Assembly (NCBI GenBank): GCA_902631395.1
Contig: CACOYM010000002.1
Span: 141,131 to 205,130, forward strand
Reading direction: 5' to 3'
DNA length: 64,000 nt
Source of the DNA: Halieaceae bacterium
GTDB lineage: Bacteria > Pseudomonadota > Gammaproteobacteria > Pseudomonadales > Halieaceae
A program made the position numbers and the translations under genes. Under the pieces are notes generated by a model that had not been told where the DNA came from, did not search any database, and saw nothing but the letters and a program-made list of their open reading frames with translations. Every line of letters starts with the position of its first letter. Position 1 is the stretch's first letter. Shown piece after piece: positions 43,803-52,068 of this stretch.

Positions 43803-43977
43803 GGCCTGAAGTATTCGCCAGACGATTTGTCCTCGAGCCGATAATGCAGTACCCGGAGTCCACTTCCGTGAGTGTTGTGCAAGCCTGGCCAGAACCGGGA
43901 AGCCTTAAGCCATGCAGTGGACACCACCTTGAGCCGCTGGGTTCAAGGGCTTATTCGTCAGCGGTACTGCGGGTCAT
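43803..43977 (+). ncRNA. ssrS: 6S RNA
   Basis: 6S RNA mimics an open promoter and holds sigma-70 RNA polymerase in stationary phase. It lies between zapA and the 5-formyl-THF cyclo-ligase gene, its usual place. TATAAT at 43791-43796 sets the start near 43803. Conserved blocks are GAGCCGATA near 43835, GAAGCCTTAAG near 43900, and the CACCTTGAGCC...GGGTTCAAGGGC hairpin near 43925-43950. The ends pair: GGCCTGAAGTA (43803-43813) with TACTGCGGGTC (43965-43975). The length of about 175 bases fits. Ends are approximate. Confidence 0.9.
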
Positions 43978-44085
43978 TTTCTCAAGCAGTCACATCTTAT
44001 CGAGTGCTCATCTCAACTGTCGGCGCCTTGCTATTAACCCCCTTACTTGTGTGTACAGTACAGCATTGACACCGAGATATAACCG

Positions 44086-44658
44086 ATGACGGGCGGCGTA
44101 TCCGACATAAAGCACGTATTGCGACGCCAGTTGCGCTTTGAACGTGATGCCTTAGAAAACGAACATCGCGTGGCCTGCGCAGAGCGCGCCAGCCGGTTCA
44201 TAATCGACCATACCCTATGGGAGTCCGCTCACGTCGTGGCAAGCTACTTACCACACGAATCAGAATTTGACCCAACCGTTATAGCGCGCTCTGCCATCGC
44301 CAAAAGCAAAAAACTGGTGTTCCCTAGGGTCGTTGGCAAGCACCTAGAATTCCACAGTTGGCGTGAAGGGGACGCGGTGGAAGCCACTGTGGGTGGGGTT
44401 TTGCAACCGCTGGCATCAGCAGCACCCTTTGCAACAGATGAAATCGAACTTTTTCTCACCCCCCTACTGGGTTGCGGCATCAGCGGGATTCGGCTGGGCT
44501 ATGGTGGAGGGTTTTACGACCGGGTGTTCGCCAACGCTCCCGGGTTTCGCCTAGGCCTTGGTTTCGATATGCAGCGCGTGAAGGATTGGCCGGTCGAAGC
44601 ACACGACCAGCGCCTCAACGGCTACCTCAGTGAATCAGGCTTGGTGCTCTTTGATTAG
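44086..44658 (+). CDS. ygfA: 5-formyltetrahydrofolate cyclo-ligase
   Basis: This enzyme converts 5-formyl-THF to 5,10-methenyl-THF with ATP. The 190-residue protein starts with a helical, basic segment (VLRRQLRFERDALENEHRV), then VVASYLPHESEFDP. It carries the family signature GCGISGIRLGYGGGFYDRVF near residues 132-150. It may be co-transcribed with 6S RNA, as in E. coli. It adds to the one-carbon genes of this window (folA, thyA, metK, ahcY). Confidence 0.95.
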   Translation: MTGGVSDIKHVLRRQLRFERDALENEHRVACAERASRFIIDHTLWESAHVVASYLPHESEFDPTVIARSAIAKSKKLVFPRVVGKHLEFHSWREGDAVEATVGGVLQPLASAAPFATDEIELFLTPLLGCGISGIRLGYGGGFYDRVFANAPGFRLGLGFDMQRVKDWPVEAHDQRLNGYLSESGLVLFD

Positions 44659-44679
44659 GCACTAACCGCGCCAGATTGT

Positions 44680-46203
44680 CTAAGCTCGACCAAGATACTC
44701 AAGGTAAGCCGGGTTAGTCGTTTCTTCCCAAAACCGATATCCAAGACTGACCAGCCTTTTTTTCAGATCTGCGCGCTTGCCCGCAGGGACTTCCATTCCC
44801 ACCAGAATGCGACCATAGGCTGCGCCGTGATTACGATAGTGGAACAGAGAAATACTGTATTCATTACCCAGCTCGCTCAGAAATTGAAGCAAGCTCCCGG
44901 GACGCTCGGGAAACTCCACCCGGAACACCATTTCATCAGTAATATTGCTAGACAAACGGCCGCCTATCATGTGTCGCAGATGGAGCTTGGCGGTCTCGTT
45001 GTCGGTCAGATCGAGCACGTGATAACCCTGCGTTGACAGAGTAGCCTGCAGGTCAGCAACGCTCTCATCTCCGGGAGCGATGGTCAGTCCTACAAAGACG
45101 CGTGCCGCTGCGTCGCTTTCATACCGATAGTTGAATTCAGTGACGTTACGCTTGCCGATCGCGTTGCAAAACGCCTTAAAAGCACCGGGTCGTTCCGGGA
45201 TGGTGACACTGAGCACCGCTTCACGCCGCTCACCAATTTCTGTTCGCTCCGAGATGTAGCGCAAGCGATCAAAATTGATATTGGCACCGCTGACCGTCGC
45301 TGCCATGGTTTGGCCGGACAGGTTGTGCGCCGCCGCATATTTCTTCATGCCCGCCACCGCTAGCGCGCCAGCAGGTTCGGCAATCGCGCGAGTATCTTCG
45401 AAAATATCTTTTACCGCGGCACAAATCTCATCGGTGGTAACGGTGATAACCTCATCAACATACCTGCAAATTATCCGGAACGTCTCTTTGCCGGCCTGCG
45501 CAACGGCGCAACCGTCGGCGAACAACCCAACTTCGCGCAGCGTCACCCGACGGCCTTTTAGCAACGCCGCTTGCACGCACGCCGCGTCCTCGGGCTCCAC
45601 TCCAATAATGCGAGTCTCTGGCCAGACATGACGAAGATAAACTGCCATACCCGCCAGCAAGCCACCACCACCACAGCAAATGAAAACCGCATCGAGAGGC
45701 TTGGACGCCTGTCTGACCAACTCAACCGCGACGGTGCCTTGACCGGCAATCACATCAGGATCGTCGAACGGGTGAATGAAAGTACGGCCTTCTTTTTTAA
45801 CCAGAGCTTGCGCGTGAACCGCCGCCTCATCAAATGAGTCCCCGCTCAAAACCACCTCGACACCCAATGCTCGCACTGCATCGACCTTGATAGCAGGGGT
45901 TGTGACCGGCATTACGATCTTGGCCTGTGTGCCCAACTTGGCGGCAGCCAAGGCGACGCCCTGCGCATGGTTCCCGGCGGATGCCGCGACAACGCCCGCA
46001 TCTCTTGCCTCTCTACTCAAGCGCACCATCTTGTTGTACGCACCCCGGCACTTAAAAGAGAAAATGGGTTGAAGATCCTCACGCTTGAAAAACGCCCGAT
46101 TACCTATTCGGTTCGACAGGAGCGGCGCGGCATGCAAAGGCGTCTCCCGCGCTACATCATAGACCTGCGCGTTGAGTATTCGCTTGATGTAGGACTGCTC
46201 CAT
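44680..46203 (-). CDS. ilvA: Threonine dehydratase, biosynthetic
   Basis: IlvA deaminates threonine to 2-oxobutanoate, the first step of isoleucine synthesis. The start is set to MEQSYIKRILNAQVYDVARETPL (508 residues); the track adds 19 residues without family features. The PLP lysine lies in FSFKCRGAYNKM near residues 50-61. The Gly-rich phosphate loop is FICCGGGGLLAGM near 180. Two ACT-like regulatory repeats follow, each opening with a PERPGAF or PERPGSL motif, as expected for isoleucine feedback. It is 105 bases downstream of fba on the same strand and convergent with ygfA. Confidence 0.96.
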   Translation of the reverse strand: MEQSYIKRILNAQVYDVARETPLHAAPLLSNRIGNRAFFKREDLQPIFSFKCRGAYNKMVRLSREARDAGVVAASAGNHAQGVALAAAKLGTQAKIVMPVTTPAIKVDAVRALGVEVVLSGDSFDEAAVHAQALVKKEGRTFIHPFDDPDVIAGQGTVAVELVRQASKPLDAVFICCGGGGLLAGMAVYLRHVWPETRIIGVEPEDAACVQAALLKGRRVTLREVGLFADGCAVAQAGKETFRIICRYVDEVITVTTDEICAAVKDIFEDTRAIAEPAGALAVAGMKKYAAAHNLSGQTMAATVSGANINFDRLRYISERTEIGERREAVLSVTIPERPGAFKAFCNAIGKRNVTEFNYRYESDAAARVFVGLTIAPGDESVADLQATLSTQGYHVLDLTDNETAKLHLRHMIGGRLSSNITDEMVFRVEFPERPGSLLQFLSELGNEYSISLFHYRNHGAAYGRILVGMEVPAGKRADLKKRLVSLGYRFWEETTNPAYLEYLGRA

Positions 46204-46307
46204 GAAGAGTGAATGCCGTCGCAAAGCGCATAGCATACGGACTACAGAGGGCCAAGACACGGGCCTTGCTTGGCAAAATGTCCGCTCTGATTGAGCGAAG
46301 TGTGTCG

Positions 46308-47348
46308 CTAGGCGGCGTAACGTATTTGCATGTCAGCCAACGACAGCGGCGTAATTTTCGACGCATTGCCGGCCGTTCCGAAAGCTTCATAGCGATCGAT
46401 ACAAATTTCTTTCATCGCCTCTAAACTAACCGCGAAGTATTTTCGCGGATCAAATTCAGCGGGATGCTTAGCAAGAAAGCGGCGAATCGAGCCGGTAGAG
46501 GCTAATCGCAGGTCAGTATCAATGTTGACCTTGCGAACGCCGTGCTTGATACCTTCCACGACCTGGTCCACTGGCACGCCATAGGTCTCGGGAATGTCGC
46601 CACCAAATTCGTTGATCACCGCCAACCAGTCTTGCGGCACCGCGGAGGAGCCATGCATTACCAAATGCGTGTCAGGGATCCGGCTATGGATAGCTTTAAT
46701 GCGATCCATAGCCAAAATATCGCCAGTCGGTGGCCGGGTAAATTTATAGGCACCGTGGCTGGTACCGCAGGCAATTGCTAGTGCATCCACGCCCGTATCG
46801 GCAACGAATTGAGCAGCCTCTTCCGGATCAGTAAGCAGTTGGTCATGGCTCAATTTGCCTGCGGCGCCAATACCATCCTCTTCACCCGCCTCGCCAGTTT
46901 CTAACGATCCGAGGCATCCTATTTCGCCCTCGACAGAGACGCCACAAGCGTGGGCCAGATTCACCACCTGTCTTGTCACCCCTGCGTTGTAGTCGTAATC
47001 CATCGGAGTTTTGCCATCCTCGCCGAGCGAGCCGTCCATCATTACGGAACTGAACCCAAGCTGAATAGAGCGCTGGCACACCGCCGGCGAAGTGCCGTGG
47101 TCCTGATGAACCACAACCGGCACATGGGGAAACTCGGTCATAGCTGCCTCCATCAATGCTCGCAAAAAGGGCGCACCAGCGTACTTCCGCGCACCGGCGC
47201 TGGCTTGCATGATGACCGGCGAATCCGTTTGATCCGCTGCTTCCATAATAGCTCGGGTCTGCTCAAGATTGTTCACGTTAAACGCGGGCACGCCATATTC
47301 ATGCTCCGCCGCGTGGTCCAATAGCTGGCGCAGGCTGATCAGTGCCAT
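46308..47348 (-). CDS. fba: Fructose-bisphosphate aldolase, class II
   Basis: Class II aldolase interconverts fructose-1,6-bisphosphate with two triose phosphates using zinc. The zinc and active-site segments are in order: [11 protein letters not shown] near residues 77-87, [15 protein letters not shown] near 140-154, [11 protein letters not shown] near 194-204 and [10 protein letters not shown]. The closing [19 protein letters not shown] marks the CbbA-type class IIA. Length of 346 residues is normal. It is the last gene of tkt-epd-pgk-fba, 44 bases after pgk. Confidence 0.96.
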   Translation of the reverse strand: MALISLRQLLDHAAEHEYGVPAFNVNNLEQTRAIMEAADQTDSPVIMQASAGARKYAGAPFLRALMEAAMTEFPHVPVVVHQDHGTSPAVCQRSIQLGFSSVMMDGSLGEDGKTPMDYDYNAGVTRQVVNLAHACGVSVEGEIGCLGSLETGEAGEEDGIGAAGKLSHDQLLTDPEEAAQFVADTGVDALAIACGTSHGAYKFTRPPTGDILAMDRIKAIHSRIPDTHLVMHGSSAVPQDWLAVINEFGGDIPETYGVPVDQVVEGIKHGVRKVNIDTDLRLASTGSIRRFLAKHPAEFDPRKYFAVSLEAMKEICIDRYEAFGTAGNASKITPLSLADMQIRYAA

Positions 47349-47392
47349 CAGCGGTCTCCTTGTCTAATGTTTACTATGGTGTCGTAACCAAT

Positions 47393-48547
47393 CTAGTCGT
47401 CAGCGCGGGCATTAAGCGCCGCAACGGCAGGTAATAGTTTTCCCTCCACGTACTCCAGAAAAGCGCCGCCTCCTGTCGAGATATAGGATATACCCTCAGA
47501 AACCCCAAATTGATCAATGGCAGCCAGCGTGTCACCACCGCCTGCCAGCGAAAATCCGGGGCTCTTAGCAATCGCCTCTGCCAACACCCTTGTGCCACCA
47601 GCAAATGTCTCCTCTTCAAACACACCCAGCGGACCGTTCCACAAAATCGTCGCAGCCTTACCGATACGCTCTGCAATACTGGCCGCCGTCTCTGGACCAA
47701 CATCGAGGATCATATCGTCGCCCCTCACCTCTGCGGCGAACTTAGTCTTTGCCTGATCCCCGGCGTCGATCCCGGGAGCAACCACCACATCGATCGGCAA
47801 GGGGATATCAACCTTGTCCATTAACTCGCGCGCCTTATCGATCAGATCCCGTTCACGAAGCGATCGACCCACTGGATAACCCGCGGCGGCAAGGAAAGTG
47901 TTGGCGATGCCACCACCCACCACGAGGCTGTCACAACAATCGGCTAACGCATCCAATACCTCTAGTTTCGTAGAGACTTTTGATCCACCGACCACTGCCA
48001 ACATCGGTTGCTCCGCCTCATTCAATGCACGCTCTAGGGCAGTGAGCTCCGCGAACAACAACGGGCCCGCACACGCCATAGGCGCAACGTGCGCCACCCC
48101 ATGCGTAGAAGCATGCGCGCGATGCGCAGTACCGAAGGCGTCCATCACAAATACATCGCAGAGCGCCGCGTAATCGGCAGCCAAATCCGCAGCATCCTCG
48201 GCCTCACCACGATTGAAGCGCACATTTTCAAGCAGCACCAGGTCCCCGGGTAAAGGCGCAGCCTTACGCCACTCCTTAGCCAGCAGCACCTCGCGATCGA
48301 GCAGTTCAGATAACCGTCTCGCGATCGGTGTCAGCGAAGCGCGTTCGCACCACGCTCCCTCGACCGGACGACCGAGGTGCGACATCACCATCACTGCAGC
48401 CCCATGGTCCAATGCAGTTCTTAAAGTTGGCGCGGCCGCACGTATGCGCGCATCGTTAGTAATCGCACCGCCCCTGATCGGCACGTTGAGATCCTCGCGA
48501 ATCAAGACGCGCTTCCCGGATAGGTCTAAATCACTCATCAACTTCAT
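47393..48547 (-). CDS. pgk: Phosphoglycerate kinase
   Basis: Pgk transfers phosphate between 1,3-bisphosphoglycerate and ADP. Seen are the N-terminal [23 protein letters not shown], the substrate arginine segments SHLGRPVEG and ENVRFNRGE, and the nucleotide loop [18 protein letters not shown]. The C-terminal [22 protein letters not shown] and [16 protein letters not shown] follow. Length of 384 residues is normal. The start overlaps the epd stop by one base. Confidence 0.97.
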   Translation of the reverse strand: MKLMSDLDLSGKRVLIREDLNVPIRGGAITNDARIRAAAPTLRTALDHGAAVMVMSHLGRPVEGAWCERASLTPIARRLSELLDREVLLAKEWRKAAPLPGDLVLLENVRFNRGEAEDAADLAADYAALCDVFVMDAFGTAHRAHASTHGVAHVAPMACAGPLLFAELTALERALNEAEQPMLAVVGGSKVSTKLEVLDALADCCDSLVVGGGIANTFLAAAGYPVGRSLRERDLIDKARELMDKVDIPLPIDVVVAPGIDAGDQAKTKFAAEVRGDDMILDVGPETAASIAERIGKAATILWNGPLGVFEEETFAGGTRVLAEAIAKSPGFSLAGGGDTLAAIDQFGVSEGISYISTGGGAFLEYVEGKLLPAVAALNARADD

Positions 48548-49596
48548 TATGTCTGCTCTCTAGCGGGCGCTATCGACTGACTTATCTGCTGCCCCCACGC
48601 GAGGGCAACATCGATCATGCGGCTGGCATAAGCCCACTCGTTATCAAACCAAATCAGTATTTTGATCAGTTTGCCTGCGGCCACCTGTGTCTGCTTGACG
48701 TCAACGATGGCAGAGGCGGACTCGCCTACGAAGTCGCAAGAGGCCAGTGGCTCCAGTGAGTAGTCCAACACGCCAGCCAGCTTGCCCTCTGCTGCCTCTT
48801 TGAGTGCTGCATTGATCTGTTCGCTGTTACAGGTTTTCTCGGTGGCGACTGTCAGTTCAATAGCCGACACTTTCGTGGTGGGCACACGCAGGGCATGCGC
48901 TGACAACTTGCCTGCAAGAGTCGGCAAAATGCGCTCAATGCCCACTGCCAAAGCGGTGTCGACCGGTATGATCGACTGTGAAGATGCGCGGGTTTTGCGT
49001 AAATCCGTATGGTGGTAAGCATCAAGTACCGGCTGATCATTCATCAGAGAGTGAATGGTGGTGATAGTTGCCGCCTCGATGCCGAATGCTCGAGACAAGG
49101 TGTCCAGCACCGGCACGACGGCATTGGTGGTACACGACGCCGCGGACACAACATGCATGTCGCCGCATAACGCGTCATCATTAATGCCAAAAATAATCGT
49201 GGCGTCGACATCTGACTCGGCGGGATGAGAGAACAGTACCCGGCTTGCGCCTGCGTGGAGATGTTGCTCAGCGGTGGCACGGTCCGTGAAGGCGCCGGTA
49301 CACTCGAAAACAAAATCAATACCGAGCGATTCCCACGACAACGCCGCCACATCTGCCTCGTGACTGAGACTCACTGATAGCTGATCAATGGCTAGCAAAT
49401 CACCGGAGCGCGAAATACGTCCTGGATAACGCCCATAATTGGAGTCATAGCGCGCCAAATGAACCACCGTGTCGGCGTCGGCGATTTCATTAATGGCGGC
49501 AAGCTCCATTTTTGCCCGTGCGTCTGGCCTGCTGTGGTAGACCCTCAACAATGTGCGGCCAACCCTCCCGAATCCATTTATTGCAAAGCGCATCAT
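48547..49596 (-). CDS. epd: Erythrose-4-phosphate dehydrogenase (Epd/GapB-type GAPDH family)
   Basis: The NAD-binding opening [17 protein letters not shown] and the active site [15 protein letters not shown] with its His in [11 protein letters not shown] place this in the GAPDH family. Epd features are [23 protein letters not shown] and [13 protein letters not shown]. Gene order tkt-epd-pgk-fba also points to Epd, which makes 4-phosphoerythronate for pyridoxal phosphate. GAPDH proper is closely related, and I see no other gap gene in this window, so a glycolytic or dual role is possible. The stop overlaps pgk and the start is 3 bases after tkt. An MM start leaves two choices one codon apart. 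Confidence 0.85.
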   Translation of the reverse strand: MMRFAINGFGRVGRTLLRVYHSRPDARAKMELAAINEIADADTVVHLARYDSNYGRYPGRISRSGDLLAIDQLSVSLSHEADVAALSWESLGIDFVFECTGAFTDRATAEQHLHAGASRVLFSHPAESDVDATIIFGINDDALCGDMHVVSAASCTTNAVVPVLDTLSRAFGIEAATITTIHSLMNDQPVLDAYHHTDLRKTRASSQSIIPVDTALAVGIERILPTLAGKLSAHALRVPTTKVSAIELTVATEKTCNSEQINAALKEAAEGKLAGVLDYSLEPLASCDFVGESASAIVDVKQTQVAAGKLIKILIWFDNEWAYASRMIDVALAWGQQISQSIAPAREQT

Positions 49597-49599
49597 GGG

Positions 49600-51600
49600 T
49601 CAGTCTAAAATGACATCTTCAATAGCAGCCGCCACGTTGTCAGTGGTCAAGCCAAAGTGCTGGAAGAGGGCAGCGGCGGGCGCAGACTCACCGAAGCTAG
49701 TCATGCCAACCACGCGGCCATCAAGGCCGACGTACTTAAACCAGAAGTCTACGTGACCAGCTTCGACCGCCACGCGCGCCAGCACGTCGCTAGGCAACAC
49801 CGTCTCTTTGTAACCGGCTTCCTGAGAATCAAACAGCTCAGCGCAGGGCATCGAGACGACACGAACGCCGCGGCCAGCCGCGCTGAGCCGCTCTGCTGCC
49901 TCTACCGCAAGCGCCACCTCAGAACCCGTCGCAATTACAATCGCGTCTAGATCGCCTTGCTCTTTGACGAGCACGTAGCCGCCCTTGTGCGCCCTTTCGA
50001 CCTGGTCCGCATCGCTGACTTGAGCAGGAAGTGTTTGGCGAGAGAAAATCATCGCCGTTGGACCGTTTTCACGCTTGATGGCGTGCTTCCATGCGATAGC
50101 TGATTCGACGCCATCACACGGTCGCCAGGTATAAAGGTTAGGCGTGGCGCGCAAAGCTGTTAACTGCTCAACAGGCTGATGGGTCGGGCCATCCTCCCCC
50201 AGACCGATCGAATCATGCGTGAAGACGTACAGCACACGCTGCCCCATTAGCGCTGACATGCGGACTGCATTGCGTGCATACTCCATAAAAATCAGAAAGG
50301 TGGCACCGTACGGTATAAACCCACCGTGAAGCGCCATGCCATTCATGATCGCCGCCATAGCGAATTCCCGAACGCCGTAATACACATAGTTCCCCGAGGC
50401 ATCCTCCTTGGAAACGCCGCGGGCGCCGTTCCACAGGGTAAGATTGGAGCCAGCCAGATCCGCGGAACCCCCCATCAGTTCGGGTAAAATCGGGCCCAAT
50501 GCATTCAGTGCCTGTTGCGACGCTTTACGCGACGCGATATCGGCACTGGCTGACACGCACCCGGCAATATACGCGTCGATCTGCTCATCAAATTGAGCCG
50601 GGAGTTCGCCCCTGAGGCGCCTCAGGAATTCATCGGCTAGATCGGGGAAGGCCTCCCGGTAGGCATCAAAACCCGCTTGCCATTTGACCTCATGCTGGGC
50701 GCCCGTGCCGCGCTGATCCCAACTGGCGCGGATATCTTCAGGAATGTCGAACGGTGCATGAGACCAACCGAGCGCCTCGCGGGTCAAGGCAATTTCGTCT
50801 TCACCCAGAGCCGCGCCATGACAACTCTCAGTGCCCTGTTTATTCGGGCTGCCCTTGCCAATCACGGTTTTGCAGCACACCAGCGTGGGTTTGCTGGTCT
50901 CCGCTTTCGCAGCCAGCAGTGCCGCTTCAACGGCGGCGGGATCATGGCCGTCCACGCCAGGAATGACATGCCAACCGTAGGATTCAAAACGCTTTGGCGT
51001 GTCGTCGGTGAACCATCCCTCCACCCCGCCGTCGATGGAAATACCGTTGTCATCGTAGACGGCAATCAGTTTGCCTAGTCCAAGCGTGCCCGCCAGTGAG
51101 CACGCCTCGTGGGAGATGCCCTCCATCAAGCAGCCATCGCCTAGAAACACCCAAGTGTGGTGGTCCACAATAGTGTGTCCGTCACGATTAAATTGTGCGG
51201 CCAGCGCCTTCTCTGAGAGCGCCATGCCGACGGCGTTAGCAACCCCCTGCCCCAAAGGGCCAGTAGTCGTCTCGACCCCGGGGGCATATCCGTACTCCGG
51301 GTGTCCCGGTGTTTTGCTATGAAGTTGCCGGAATTGCTTGAGGTCGTCGAGCGATAAGTCGTAACCCGTCAGAAACAACAGTGCATAAATCAGCATCGAC
51401 CCATGGCCATTTGAAAGCACAAATCGATCACGGTTCGGCCAGTCGGGGTTGGCAGGGTTATGGCGCATTAGGCCATTCCAGAGCACTTCAGCAATATCGG
51501 CCAATCCCATAGGAGCTCCCGGGTGGCCGCTGCTAGCGGCTTGGACAGCGTCCATAGCAAGGGCACGAATGGCATTGGCCAGTTCAGTCTGAGAGGGCAT
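49600..51600 (-). CDS. tkt: Transketolase
   Basis: Transketolase moves two-carbon units between sugar phosphates with thiamine diphosphate. Features are [19 protein letters not shown] near residues 22-40, [18 protein letters not shown], the ThDP motif [18 protein letters not shown]...DDNGISIDG near 153-190, and the pyrimidine-half [22 protein letters not shown] near 468-490. Length of 666 residues is normal. It is the first gene of the tkt-epd-pgk-fba operon; CGGAG lies 5 bases before the ATG. Confidence 0.97.
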   Translation of the reverse strand: MPSQTELANAIRALAMDAVQAASSGHPGAPMGLADIAEVLWNGLMRHNPANPDWPNRDRFVLSNGHGSMLIYALLFLTGYDLSLDDLKQFRQLHSKTPGHPEYGYAPGVETTTGPLGQGVANAVGMALSEKALAAQFNRDGHTIVDHHTWVFLGDGCLMEGISHEACSLAGTLGLGKLIAVYDDNGISIDGGVEGWFTDDTPKRFESYGWHVIPGVDGHDPAAVEAALLAAKAETSKPTLVCCKTVIGKGSPNKQGTESCHGAALGEDEIALTREALGWSHAPFDIPEDIRASWDQRGTGAQHEVKWQAGFDAYREAFPDLADEFLRRLRGELPAQFDEQIDAYIAGCVSASADIASRKASQQALNALGPILPELMGGSADLAGSNLTLWNGARGVSKEDASGNYVYYGVREFAMAAIMNGMALHGGFIPYGATFLIFMEYARNAVRMSALMGQRVLYVFTHDSIGLGEDGPTHQPVEQLTALRATPNLYTWRPCDGVESAIAWKHAIKRENGPTAMIFSRQTLPAQVSDADQVERAHKGGYVLVKEQGDLDAIVIATGSEVALAVEAAERLSAAGRGVRVVSMPCAELFDSQEAGYKETVLPSDVLARVAVEAGHVDFWFKYVGLDGRVVGMTSFGESAPAAALFQHFGLTTDNVAAAIEDVILD

Positions 51601-51968
51601 AAAAGCTCCGGAAGAGTATTGGCAATTGGGCGTCCGCTATTGTCCGCCAAGCAGGGCTGATCAGCAAATTTTGAACGTTTATCAGCGAATCATTTGTATG
51701 AATCTCAGTTGTTCCACTGCTTCGTGGGTCTCTGAGAGGCAGACGCAGGATATACAAGGCTTGAGCACTCGGTTTGCTAGTTACGTATCGAGGGCAAAAC
51801 CAAAGCAATGGTCTGTTGGTAGGCGCCTCAAATCGCGCACAAACACTAAAACGGCAACCTAAAAAATTAACAGATTTCACAACTGCGAAGGTTTTATGAC
51901 GGATATTCTTGGGTTATGCTCTCCGACGTCGTGGCGCCTAATTTCCCGTTTTCTCGGAAGCGTTACGG
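51601..51968. other. Divergent promoter region between tkt and the TonB-dependent receptor
   Basis: No gene is seen here; the ORFs listed are not family-like. On the minus strand, a weak tkt promoter is possible: TTGCTG, 18 bases, ACAATA at about 51635-51665. The -35-like TTGCTG overlaps a perfect 10-bp palindrome, GCTGATCAGC (51656-51665). Nothing else could be assigned. Confidence 0.4.
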
Positions 51969-51982
51969 TCTATACGTATAGA
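51969..51982. promoter_or_regulatory. Perfect 14-bp palindrome upstream of the TonB-dependent receptor
   Basis: TCTATACGTATAGA is fully self-complementary and lies 87 bases before the receptor ATG and 31 before a G+C hairpin with a T-run. It may be an operator for a dimeric repressor or activator. No regulator gene is adjacent and I do not recognise the motif. Confidence 0.4.
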
Positions 51983-52012
51983 AACGAAGCAGTAACAGAC
52001 GCGGAGTGAGCG

Positions 52013-52040
52013 CGGGGTTGGTTTGGCCCCCCGTTTTATT
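52013..52040 (+). promoter_or_regulatory. Terminator-like hairpin in the receptor mRNA leader
   Basis: CGGGG (52013-52017) pairs with CCCCG (52029-52033) and is followed by TTTTATT, 28 bases before the receptor ATG. If the transcript starts near the palindrome upstream, this would be an attenuator-like element. A second small inverted repeat, GTGTC-T-GACAC, lies at 52041-52051, just before the ribosome site. Confidence 0.4.
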
Positions 52041-52068
52041 GTGTCTGACACACTTGAGGAGAAACTCA

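Noticed and set aside
43844-44089. ORFs between zapA and ygfA (81 and 65 residues)
   Set aside because: They lie within the 6S RNA gene and its flank; the sequence is explained by the RNA.
51626-51862. 78-residue ORF between tkt and the receptor
   Set aside because: No ribosome site or family features; it covers the likely tkt promoter.
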